In this document: positions 8,738 to 18,900 of the stretch, in pieces
Layout: every line of letters starts with the position of its first letter
How positions within the stretch are numbered: the first letter of the stretch is position 1
Source of the DNA: CAYMCO01 sp964388955
GTDB taxonomy: Bacteria > Chloroflexota > Anaerolineae > Anaerolineales > E44-bin32
DNA length: 64,000 nucleotides
Direction of reading: 5' to 3'
Assembly: GCA_964388955.1 (NCBI GenBank)
Contig: CAYMCO010000013.1
Coordinates: 47,599-111,598, forward strand
Notes under the pieces: generated by a model
Database searches by the model: none
What the model saw: only the letters and a program-made list of their open reading frames with translations
What the model was told of the DNA's origin: nothing
Program-made: the position numbers and the translations under genes

Positions 8738-11700
8738 CTACTTCGTGATGGCAATTTGCGGGATGTTCAGCGCGGCCGAATTGCCCGGGTTCAACTCAGT
8801 GGGCACGATGATGATGTGCGTCCCGGAGCCTCCCGATTGCTTGACGAAATCGCTGATCGTGCGAATGTCCGCTCGACTGAGGGCAGGCTTCTGAATGCCC
8901 ACCGTTTTGCGCATGATGATTCCTGTGAAGCCGGGAGGGTGGGTATGGGCTATTACCCCTGTTGCTCCCCTCGCTGAAACCGAGCCGGCTCGGCCCAGCC
9001 GCAGGAACTGCTGGCGGCCCACGGTATACAGCAGGACCTCCCGGTCCGTAGCCAGGGTGATTTCACCCATCTCGCGCAGCGTGGGCCCCAGCCGGCTCAC
9101 CGCCACCCTCTTGAGCGGCAAATCCCCCTGCTTGAGCGCCCTGATCACCAGGCTGTTATGCCGCCCCCATCTGAGATACTGACCAAAGCGGGAAAGCAGA
9201 CCCCCGCCCACGCCGAACACGAATGCGCCCCCGGCCGCGTAGCCGGCAGTGGTGAGATAGGTGTCGAGAGGACTCAGTCTTCCCTGCGCGACGTCATGGA
9301 TCGCCACAGAGCCAAACGCCTGGGGGAGCGCCGCTCCCAGGGAGCCCACAGTAGAGGCGAGCACCCTGCTGCCCGAATATCGCAGCACGTTGTTCGCCAG
9401 TTTCAGCCCAGCTCCGCTGGTCACGATAAATAGGGCGATGTTGGCGGCGTGCTCTGCGTGGGACACACGAGAATAGAGCCGGCTGTCCTTGCTCGTCGGA
9501 GCGTTGGCCGCGCTGGTCGCGGTCAGCCCGGTGATGGCGATCGCGGCAATGACGAGGAACCATATCACCCGACCGTCGGGGTCAATGGCGATCATGGGCC
9601 GGTTGTCCACATATGCATATGGGTTCAGAGGCGGCGTGCGTACGCTGCGCTGATCCCCTTGAAGGGATATGGGATCGCAGGTCAACCACCGCCCCAGCCA
9701 CGGTGCGTATTGGCGGGCGCCGAAATCGATAAGCGAGCTCTCCTCCGCGCGTTCCTTCCCGGTCAGCCGGAAGCGCTTGTGGGCGAAGCTGCCAAAGGTG
9801 GTCTCCCCGAACGGCGTATATTCCTCCCGGTTGATCCAGGCACCGCTGTCGTCGACGACAAGGTTGCTGCTCTCGAGGTGATCTCCCAGGTGGAACTGAA
9901 TGGCGGGGCTGGCGTCGTCAGCAAACAGGGGGCCGCCAATGCGCACGAGGGCGATGCGCCGCGTGCCATCCAGAACATGGAGGTAGTTGGTCTCCTGCTG
10001 CACGCCGCCGCTGACCCGGCGCTGATGCGCGAAAACGCCGTTGATGACCGTGGAGATCTCCAAATCCCCGTTTTGCTTGCGCACGACTTTCTTGACCCTG
10101 TGGCCAGCCGCGTCGTAGAGATACTGTGCAAATTCTGCGGGCGGTTGGCTGCCGGTTTGCGCCCGGAAGGCCTTCAGCCGATCGCTGTGATCCCACTCGA
10201 AATGTCGATCGCCCCCCTCGCGTGTCAAATTACCGTTTGCATCGTATTGGTAGCCGTAGCTGCTGTTTCCGATGACCATCGCCTGGAGCCGGTTGCTGTT
10301 GGCCATCAGGCGGTATTCGCGGCTGTAGCTTGCTGCTCCGGCTACGTGATCCAGACGCCCCAGGTTCCCCACTCGATCATAGTCATAGACTTGCGCATAT
10401 TCGTGTGTCTGGTTGGCCGCCAAACACTTGGCGGAATCTGACCAGGGTGGAGCGGCCGCCGGGCCGTCGCATTCCCGCCCGGTGGCCGTCCGCAGGCGGT
10501 AGAGCGGATCATAGGCGAACTTGCGCAGCAGCCGATCCGATCCCACGGTGCTTCCGGCGACGCCATCGCCCGGGACGCGATCATCGATGGCGAGCACATT
10601 CGCCGCCAGATCGTAGGAATAGGCGTAATCCTGCAAGGGGAGACCGACGGCATGGTATGTTCCCTCGGCAGGCTGAGTGAAGCGTTCAGAGCGCATCCTG
10701 AGGAGGCGGCTGCTCTCATCGTCATATGCGTAGCGCGTCATGACGCCGTTGCCGTACGCGATCAGGATCCGTTGGCCGAGCGCGTTGTACGCGATCCTGT
10801 CAACGAACGCTCCTCCATTCAGCGACAGGCTGACCAACTTACCTGAGATATCGTATTGCAGGACCAGGCTCTTCCGCTGCCCGCTCACATCCTGCGGGTA
10901 CTTGAGTTGCCTCATGTGACCCACCGCATCGAACTCTGCCGACACCCTGTAGGACACCGCATCCAGGAGAGCCGCGGCATGCGCGGCAAAGGCGACACCC
11001 GGCGGCGGTTGCCAGTCGACATGAAATGCGATGACTTGCCAGTTCGCGGGAGGTGGATTGAAAACACCGAGGATCGGCGGGTCGGCAATGGGCTGGCGGA
11101 TCTCCTCCAGGGCGTTTCCATGGATGTCATATCTGTCGAAGGTATGCAGCCCCGCCTCATCGTAGTGTCGGTAGAGGCGTCCGATGAGATTTGCAGAAAG
11201 GGCTTGACCCTGGGGGAGGGCGGCCCCAGGATCGGTCCCATAAATCAGGCGTTCCCTCATCGTGACGCTTTCTACGCCGCTGTCCCGTGCCCAACTCGCC
11301 GTCCGCCTCCCAAGATCGTCATGCGCGTTCAGGATGAGGGAACCCTTCCCGTCCCGCCGTTCAATCTCGTTTCCCACGGCGTCAAGTACAAAGCGCCGCA
11401 CACCAGCATCCAACTGTTCGATTCGTAGCAACCGCGCCCCATCGTCGGGTGCGGGTTGCTCACTTCCAGCGCTGCTGCTGGGGGTCAGATCGTAAACGTA
11501 CTTGACCGCAGTCCGGCCGAGAGGGTCTATCACCTTGACGAGGTTGCCCTGTGCGTCGTAGGTGAGTTCTGTTTCGAGTTCTTCTATCGCGGACCAGGCG
11601 CCGCCGGGTAGCGGGTTTCGATTGCGCGAGACGATCTTCACAACCCGGCCCAGCGCGTCGACCGTGGCGCTCATCGGCGTGTTCAAGTGCTGCATATATT

Positions 11701-14700
11701 GCGCGGACATGGCTGGATGTGTCCGACCGGCGTTGTCGAGTTGGTCGTACGTGTATGACTCCCAGGGTGTGGGCGCGAAGGCATCCGGCGTCCCCAGGTC
11801 GGGGAGAGCCAGAGTGCCGGGGACTCCGAAGACCACTCTCTGCTCGGACCCATCGGGATGGAGTGTGCGCGTGACCTGGCCTCGAGGATCATAGAAGAAT
11901 GTGGTCTTCTGCCGGCGTTGGTTTGCGGCCGGGGGAGTATAGTCCCATCCGCAGTCGAAAAAAGGCCCGAACTTTTCAACGACCCGGCCTTTGTTGTCAT
12001 AGGTCTGCCAGCCGCTGACGATCACGCGACCCTTCCCGGGAGGGCAGGCGGCCTGCTCGACGGCGTCCTGATCGGCTGCCGTCTGGTCGGCCGGCAGACC
12101 AGCGTCATCGAACGGCAATTTCCCGAGGCCGACCGCCTCGGCGCGCGTCCGGCTTTGAAGGAGCCGTCCGAAGCCGTCTGTGTACTCCAGCATCTCCATT
12201 TCAGCATCCCGGTCTGGCAGTGGAATGTGACTATCGTGGAAATGGTGAACTCGCTGGCGCGTTCGCACCGAGATGGGCTGTGCGGAGGACACGAACGCGT
12301 CCAGCGCATAATCGAAACGGACACCCGGGTGGGCCGCATCATCGCCCACATTCTCGCCGACCCTCCCCATCGATGAGGTGCTCTCGACCAACCCGAGAGG
12401 TGTGAAGCTGTAATGTGTGCGGTTCTTGTTGGGTCCAGTCACCTCCCGAGGCTGAAAGGCGCGGTAATCGTACGTGGCCGCAGTGGTCAGGTTGGCGGGG
12501 TCGGTCACTCTGGTGACCATCAGTTCATATCCGTCATAGTCGAGCAGCGTGTCTTTCTTCAGCGAGTCGCGGGTCACTTTCACCAAGCCGCGCCCCTGAG
12601 CCGGCGAGTCGTGAAAGTCATATTTGTGCGTTGTCGATGTGAAGTAACCCGCAACATGCTCGTCACCGGCGACTCCGGAGTAGTATCTGTAGCCGGCCAA
12701 AGGCGCCAGGCTGCTTCGGAACGCCTGCGGGTACTCGGCGGTCCAATTTGGACCGCCGGCCGGATCAAGATAGGGCGGCATCTCAGGCGGCACAGCCACT
12801 GCCGGCCCGCTGCGATACGCGTCCTGCAGGATCTCCCTGGTCAGGATCAGCGTCTCGCTCCGTACGGGGGCCCCGAAAACGCCCATTTGGCCGAAGGGCA
12901 GTCCCTGGAACGCGGGTCCGTCGTAGTAGTTGATGGTCTGCCCGATGACTTCCAGGCTGGCGTCGCCCTCGCCAGTGGCCCTCAAGCTCAGGACCGGCAT
13001 GGAGCCGTCGTTCTGGATGCTGTAGGAAGTCGTGCTGGCCACACGGTCGACGATATACACGCCCGCATCCTCACGCTGGGCGAATGCCGTCCAGCTACAG
13101 GTGGCGATGAAGGGATCGCCCGGCGTGTCGGCCAAGGCTCTCCAGCCTCGTGGGCAGGCGATCTTCACCTGCTTGCGCGGCTGCCCATATTGGTCATATT
13201 CGTCCACCAACGTGAACTGGGTCATGGGGTCGCTGCCCCGTTCCCACTGGGTCACTCGTTGAGCCAGCGTGTGGGGGAAGAAAATCCTTTCCTGCCAGGC
13301 AGGCGGACCTGGGGGAAGGGCGGAGCCCACTGGCAGCGGGGAGAGCCCATACAGGTGCTCCGTCACCGTGTAGGGTTTGGTCTGGCGCTCCGTACCATCC
13401 ATGCAGTAGATCTCGCTGCGCAGAACCTTGCCCCGCAGCGCGCGCAGGGCAAGCCGCCGCCCCTTGCGCGGCAGATTTTGCAGCAGCGCGACCATGGAAA
13501 GGGGGCGGGAGAGCATGTTGGGATCGCCATCCCAATATTCCATTGTGAGATCGAGCTCTTGTGGATCGCCGCGCTCGTCGATAACCCCTCCCTGATGGAA
13601 CCACGTGCGCGTCTCTACGGGAGGTGAATGAGACGCCGGCTGATTCAACACTTCCTTGAATTCGGTGTCCCGCTGGTCTACCCTGCCGAAGCCCCTAAAT
13701 TCCCGCTCCGTTCCGTCCCAATATCCATGATGGTATTCGTACTCTGTGACCAGGCGTGTGGACGAGAAGGGTTCGCTGACCACCACGCGAGACACAACCT
13801 GTACCGTGAAGGGAAGTTTGGTTTTCCACGGCTTGCCGGCGCGGTGATCTGCGAGGAGAAAATCGGTTGAGGGCCGGTAGGTGATCTCGGTCGTGGCGCC
13901 CATATTGTTGTCGATCGAGGCCAGCAGCAACGGCTTGATCCCGCCCGTGAAATCCAGGTATTTGTAGTTCCGCCCCCTGTGCTGGGCGAAATCATAGCTC
14001 CAGAGAATCCCCTGAGTGCCGGTGCCCCCCATATCGGCCGCACGCACCGAGTCCACGTCTGATACCGGCGGCGTGCCTTCGATCCGGATGGGGGGGCTCC
14101 ACCGGTTGCCCCCTTGGTTGATCCACAGGAGCACAGTGTTGAAATCGATATAGATGAGATCAGCGGCGCCATCGCCGTCGCAGTCGGACAGGAACAACCT
14201 CCCGGGATCATAGCGATGGGGCAGGGAGGGAGCCTGCACCATTGTCAAGCGCCTCCCGAACCGGCCGTGGCCCAGGTTGGGCCAGTAGCTGATTCTACGG
14301 CTGTGCACCTCGACGATATCCTGGGATCCGTCTCCGGTCATATCTGCAAGCCGCACCCGCCCTTCCGGCGCGCCGAAAAAGACGTCGGGAAACAGCGCCG
14401 CATCGTGCTTCCGGGGGACGGCGACCGGATCGTCAAAGCCAACCCGGCCGTCGCGGCACATGTTCCGAATATAGAGGAAATGGTGAGGCTGGGTACTCAA
14501 CACGTCAACGACCCCGTCACCATCCAGGTCGACAAGACGCACGTTGGGATCCTTCAGGTCGAAGGAAGGCGCCTGACGGTAGGCGCGAAAGCGCCGCCAT
14601 TCGCCCGAGAAGTCATTGGTGAAGTGGCCGCTGGAGGTGCCCAATGTCACCAACATGTCGGCCGTACCATTGCCCTCCATATCCGCAAGCTGAACCCCAC

Positions 14701-15985
14701 TATCGGCCAATGTGATGCCGGCAGGCACATGCTTCAGCGGCCGCGGAGCTGCAAAGCGCATGTCGCCCAGGTTTCGCCAATAGCGGTAGCCGGTAGGGCT
14801 GGTGTGCATCACCCCCGGCAGGCCGTAGCCATCGAGGTCTATGATTTCGTAGTTGGCGTCCGCTAGGGACCTTTCCGGGAGATAGTCGCATGGCGCGCGG
14901 AAAGTCCGGTAATGCCGATGGGTGGGGTCGAACTCCGAGTACGCCAGCGACACGGGGGGGAAGGATTGGGTTTCCGCCCCCTTGTGGCCGCGGTGCAGGA
15001 CTTGTGTCAGCAGGGAGTGGCCGCTGTATTGAGCCTGTCGATAGGATAGTACGTAGCTCCGAATCAGCTCGTATTGGTCCGCAACACCGGGAAGGCGCCG
15101 CTTTATCAGAATACGTCTGCACCGCCTTGCGGTCCGAAGCTCGAATCCGCCGCGATAGGTGGAAAAGGGGTCCGGCCTCACTTGCCATGTCCCGGAGAGA
15201 ACCCCGTCGGCATTGTACTCGCCGTAGTCAAAGTCAATGCGCCACAGATAGCGGTCGGCGTTCACGGCCGGCTCGTGGTATTCACAGTATGCAATGGACT
15301 TCAGATAGACCTGGTTGTAGTCATGGTGCCTCTCCTCCCGGTAGGTGCCAAGATCCGCCTGCAGATCCACGCCACGATCCCTCGCGTACGAATAGACGAT
15401 TCTGTTCCCATGAGGATCCCTGGTTTCCTGGAGCAGCCAGCGGAAGATCTTCGTGGCACCGCCCTCGGTGACGAAGATCCGGCTTTCACCGCTCGGCCCA
15501 AAGGTGCTGCGCAGCCCGTTTTTGGAATCGATCTCCCAGGAAAGCTGGCCGTCGCCGGCCCGAACCTTCCGGATGCGGGAGAAGCTGCCTTCGACAAGGG
15601 GACGATATCTGCCATGCCCGACGTGGACCAGATCCTGCGTCTCGGAAATGACGAATACGTCCTCGTCTGTGTGCCATATCGGGTTCCCCTGGGCGTCGTG
15701 CCGGTCATCGTACAGCGGTATGCCTTTCTCAATCTTCCGCTGCACACAAGGAATGGAGAGGCGCCACCCCACACCGAAGGGCCCGTTTCCAGCGGCTGTG
15801 CTGTAGTCGAGGGCCAGAGCTGGCTGCAAATCTTCCCGCCCAGGGGGTGTGCTGATGGGAAGGTGCAGATTGCCCGTGCCTGTATGCAGATCGGGTTGGA
15901 ACTTCTCCCCCATCCCGCGGATAGCCCCGCCGCCTTTCGGCAGCGGCAGAATCTGCGCTGAGACGCCCGATTTGCTTGCCGCCAT
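8738..15985 (-). CDS. Fused TcB-TcC toxin cocoon (SpvB/RHS) with C-terminal effector
   Basis: 2415-aa fusion of Tc subunits B and C. The N-terminus is SpvB-like (about 10-300: LPLPKGGGAIRGMGEKF, then YSTAAGNGPFGVGWRL). An FG-GAP-type region follows (DGDGVVDVLS, DCDGDGAADLIYID), then the TcB middle domain and many RHS/YD repeats (YDANGNLTREGG, YDAAGHRVKK). The RHS core ends at about 2100-2135 (FGARQYAPWLGRWLTCDP, then YAYVDNRPM and IDPDGR), where Tc/RHS proteins self-cleave. The last ~280 residues are the variable effector: hydrophobic helices (WFLVIAAIAITGLTA), then HTHPPG (His2347, His2349) and SRAD (Ser2370, Asp2373). The HxHP...SxxD pattern resembles JAB/JAMM metal sites. ATG 15985 is preceded by GAGGAAGGA, 11 bp after the TcA stop. 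Confidence 0.93.
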   Translation of the reverse strand: MAASKSGVSAQILPLPKGGGAIRGMGEKFQPDLHTGTGNLHLPISTPPGREDLQPALALDYSTAAGNGPFGVGWRLSIPCVQRKIEKGIPLYDDRHDAQGNPIWHTDEDVFVISETQDLVHVGHGRYRPLVEGSFSRIRKVRAGDGQLSWEIDSKNGLRSTFGPSGESRIFVTEGGATKIFRWLLQETRDPHGNRIVYSYARDRGVDLQADLGTYREERHHDYNQVYLKSIAYCEYHEPAVNADRYLWRIDFDYGEYNADGVLSGTWQVRPDPFSTYRGGFELRTARRCRRILIKRRLPGVADQYELIRSYVLSYRQAQYSGHSLLTQVLHRGHKGAETQSFPPVSLAYSEFDPTHRHYRTFRAPCDYLPERSLADANYEIIDLDGYGLPGVMHTSPTGYRYWRNLGDMRFAAPRPLKHVPAGITLADSGVQLADMEGNGTADMLVTLGTSSGHFTNDFSGEWRRFRAYRQAPSFDLKDPNVRLVDLDGDGVVDVLSTQPHHFLYIRNMCRDGRVGFDDPVAVPRKHDAALFPDVFFGAPEGRVRLADMTGDGSQDIVEVHSRRISYWPNLGHGRFGRRLTMVQAPSLPHRYDPGRLFLSDCDGDGAADLIYIDFNTVLLWINQGGNRWSPPIRIEGTPPVSDVDSVRAADMGGTGTQGILWSYDFAQHRGRNYKYLDFTGGIKPLLLASIDNNMGATTEITYRPSTDFLLADHRAGKPWKTKLPFTVQVVSRVVVSEPFSSTRLVTEYEYHHGYWDGTEREFRGFGRVDQRDTEFKEVLNQPASHSPPVETRTWFHQGGVIDERGDPQELDLTMEYWDGDPNMLSRPLSMVALLQNLPRKGRRLALRALRGKVLRSEIYCMDGTERQTKPYTVTEHLYGLSPLPVGSALPPGPPAWQERIFFPHTLAQRVTQWERGSDPMTQFTLVDEYDQYGQPRKQVKIACPRGWRALADTPGDPFIATCSWTAFAQREDAGVYIVDRVASTTSYSIQNDGSMPVLSLRATGEGDASLEVIGQTINYYDGPAFQGLPFGQMGVFGAPVRSETLILTREILQDAYRSGPAVAVPPEMPPYLDPAGGPNWTAEYPQAFRSSLAPLAGYRYYSGVAGDEHVAGYFTSTTHKYDFHDSPAQGRGLVKVTRDSLKKDTLLDYDGYELMVTRVTDPANLTTAATYDYRAFQPREVTGPNKNRTHYSFTPLGLVESTSSMGRVGENVGDDAAHPGVRFDYALDAFVSSAQPISVRTRQRVHHFHDSHIPLPDRDAEMEMLEYTDGFGRLLQSRTRAEAVGLGKLPFDDAGLPADQTAADQDAVEQAACPPGKGRVIVSGWQTYDNKGRVVEKFGPFFDCGWDYTPPAANQRRQKTTFFYDPRGQVTRTLHPDGSEQRVVFGVPGTLALPDLGTPDAFAPTPWESYTYDQLDNAGRTHPAMSAQYMQHLNTPMSATVDALGRVVKIVSRNRNPLPGGAWSAIEELETELTYDAQGNLVKVIDPLGRTAVKYVYDLTPSSSAGSEQPAPDDGARLLRIEQLDAGVRRFVLDAVGNEIERRDGKGSLILNAHDDLGRRTASWARDSGVESVTMRERLIYGTDPGAALPQGQALSANLIGRLYRHYDEAGLHTFDRYDIHGNALEEIRQPIADPPILGVFNPPPANWQVIAFHVDWQPPPGVAFAAHAAALLDAVSYRVSAEFDAVGHMRQLKYPQDVSGQRKSLVLQYDISGKLVSLSLNGGAFVDRIAYNALGQRILIAYGNGVMTRYAYDDESSRLLRMRSERFTQPAEGTYHAVGLPLQDYAYSYDLAANVLAIDDRVPGDGVAGSTVGSDRLLRKFAYDPLYRLRTATGRECDGPAAAPPWSDSAKCLAANQTHEYAQVYDYDRVGNLGRLDHVAGAASYSREYRLMANSNRLQAMVIGNSSYGYQYDANGNLTREGGDRHFEWDHSDRLKAFRAQTGSQPPAEFAQYLYDAAGHRVKKVVRKQNGDLEISTVINGVFAHQRRVSGGVQQETNYLHVLDGTRRIALVRIGGPLFADDASPAIQFHLGDHLESSNLVVDDSGAWINREEYTPFGETTFGSFAHKRFRLTGKERAEESSLIDFGARQYAPWLGRWLTCDPISLQGDQRSVRTPPLNPYAYVDNRPMIAIDPDGRVIWFLVIAAIAITGLTATSAANAPTSKDSRLYSRVSHAEHAANIALFIVTSGAGLKLANNVLRYSGSRVLASTVGSLGAALPQAFGSVAIHDVAQGRLSPLDTYLTTAGYAAGGAFVFGVGGGLLSRFGQYLRWGRHNSLVIRALKQGDLPLKRVAVSRLGPTLREMGEITLATDREVLLYTVGRQQFLRLGRAGSVSARGATGVIAHTHPPGFTGIIMRKTVGIQKPALSRADIRTISDFVKQSGGSGTHIIIVPTELNPGNSAALNIPQIAITK

Positions 15986-15996
15986 TTGTCCTTCCT

Positions 15997-18900
15997 CTAG
16001 GGTTTGGGCAAGGGGGCAATGTAGGTATAGTTCAAGCCGAAGATCACGTCCTTGATCGCAGCAAAGTCGAAGACCTTGTGCCCATTTATGAGCAGGGGCT
16101 GGTTGCCATCCATCTTCAAAAAGGACGGGTTGTCGTCAGGCGAGAAGTAGAGGTACCAGCGATCTGTTAGGCTTTGTGTGATGCCATCCTGACTGCTCTT
16201 GAGCGCGCCGAGGTAGTGGGGCTTCAGCGCCGCATAGTCGGATGAATTGGCGGCGGGGGTATCAAGTTCCTTGAGACTCGCCGGCACCAGATCGGCCTCC
16301 TGCCAGTTCACATTTTGACTCTGGAGCCAGCTCTTGGATGCGATTCGCACCTTCAAGCTGGTCAGTTCATCGTTCTTCGAGCGGATATAGAGGCCGACGT
16401 TCTGGAGCTTGCGATCCGATTCGTTATACCCAAAATCGCTTCCCGTGGTTTCCAGCATGATCGTATACGCCCCTGTGGTGCCGTCGGCGGTCTCTATCAT
16501 ATCGAGCGGCAGGGGGGCATCCTTGAGGTGGAAGAGCGCGTCCGGGAAATCCATGCGGAACGAGAAGGCTCGCATGGCGCGCCGGCGTCTGGACAGCCTC
16601 TTCAGCACATCCTGATAGTATTCGTGGTCCATCAGCGCGGTGTAGTCAATCAGGATCTGGACATCAGAGATCGTATCGTAGTCAATGCGGTTTGCATACT
16701 TGGGCATCTCGAACATCCATTGTGCGGCAACTCCCTGGCCTTCGAACGGATTCAGCATCGACGATTGGGAAGCCAGGGGAACCGTTTTGGTGAGCCCGCC
16801 GCCCTGGGGATTGGTCAAGGCGACCGCCTCAGGCGGGTGGCGCAAGGTTGTTGTGGCGAAATTGCTCACCAGCTTCCCCTGATCCTCAACGGTCTCCTTG
16901 GTGACAACCTGGGAGCTGCCCAGGCAAGACAGGGTCGCCTTGATCCCTTCCTGCCCGATCAATCCCGTCAGATTCACCCCCACCGACCGTATCCGGCGCT
17001 GGTAGTGCCCGGGGTAGTCCTGGTCGAATGATTCGAGTGTGGTGGCAAAGGGCAGGGCGCCGGTCTCAAGGAAGCGGGCGAACAGGAAGGGATGCTCAGC
17101 GGCAAGAGAGATCACTTTCGTGATGTGCAGTTTGCGCTGCTCGTGCAGGTATTTTTCATTCTCGAGCGTGGCGATATCCCGCAGCAGCGTGTCCGCGCCG
17201 AGCAGCCCTTGCTGAGAAGGCTGGAAGTAGTCGAAACGCACAATGCTCACACCCGAGCCCGGAGAGCCTGGCCCCGAGGGCGCAAACCTTCGCCGGGGTT
17301 GAACGCCGCGCTCAAACTCGAGTGCACGCTGGGCCAGCCATGCAGCGATCGTGCCGTAGGTGAGGTAGAGGCGATAGTTCTTCTTGACTTCCTGCGCCAG
17401 GAGGTTCCAGAGCTGCGGATTGAAGAACTCGGTCTCCAGGAGCTTGGCTTTCTCAGCGGCGAAGCTCGATTCTAGCCCGGCGATCAGGGACTGCTGCCTT
17501 GCGGACTGGTGGGCGCTCAGCGCGCCAATGAGGTTGAGACGGGCAGCGTTGTACTCGGCCGTCCGCAGCACCTGCAGTTGCATGCGCAGGTTCTCCTCAT
17601 TCTCCTCCAGCCCGCCCATGTAGCTGAGCCACGAGCCTGTTCCGCTCAACAAGCCCGCCCCGATGTTGCTTGACGCCGCCGCCGACGCCGCCCCGCCGAA
17701 GATAATTCCCATCACCGAGAAAACGCTTCCCAGTTCGTCGATCCGCTTCTCGATGGAGGCTGCCTGGGCATTCACCTTCTCAATTCCCATATACGCGCCC
17801 TCCACCTGGTCGAGAGCCTCCTTGAGGCGCAACTGCGCCAGCTGCACCCCGGCCTGCGAGATGGCTGCCGCCTGTGAAGCGTTCATCAACTCCAGATTCT
17901 CCTTTTCGAACTGGTTCTTGAACTGGATGAAATCCTTCTCGGCCGCCAGCGCCATCTGTGCGAAGTTCTTCGCCATGGCGACCAAGTACTCGAAGCGGTA
18001 GAAAGACACATCCTCCTGTGGAAACCCCAGGGCGTTGAAGCAATGGTCGATATGATAGATCCCCAGGCAGGCGCGGCACGTCAACGAGTCAATCACCGGA
18101 TTCCGGGGGACGCAGAGATCGTTCTTCACCCAGTCAGGCAATGCCCGCTTCACCTGCGAGGGGTCAATCGTCCATGGGCCGGCGGGAATCTCCGGGGCCA
18201 GCGCGCTCCCCAGGCCGACCAGCGGGCCGATCTGCTCGTATTTCGCCTTGGCATCCGAGGCCTGAAAGGCTTCATACGGGACAAAGAACGGGCTCTCGCT
18301 GCCGATGCTTCCATACGGGGCCGGTGGAGCGTTCACCTCGGCGACTGGCACCAGATCCGTTTCGGACGCAATTTCGAGGAAGGCGGTCGCGGCTGCCGGG
18401 CCGGTGGAAGCTACCCCGCTCTCTTCCGGCACAGCCGGCGCCAGCCTTGAAACCTTCTGCGCGCGAAAGGCCTGTTCCATGCCGTCCAGAACCGCAACAG
18501 CTCCATCCTCGATGGTGAGAAGTTTCTGTCTCAGTTCAGTTTCATTTCGGACCACTTGAGTAAGATTGGGAGGGGCGACAACCGAGGGCATTCTCTCGGA
18601 GAGGAGCGAGTTGATCTGGGCGGCCTTCTCTTCCACGCTCTGGTCTCCGTCCGTCACTTCGACGATGCCTCCGATGACACTCTTGATGTCCTCGAATGTG
18701 CCTGCCTTGAACGCGGCATTGGCGACGGTTTGAAACACATGGCCGGCGAATTCAGGCTGGAGCGCGCCGACGGGCGAGAGCGCCCGTCCAAGATCTGCCA
18801 TGTAATCGGCAACCTGACTCTGGGACTGGCAGCAGCGTTCGGTTTCCATGGTCCGCAGCGCAAGGATGTATAACCGTCTGGCCTCCTGGATGCTTTCCTC

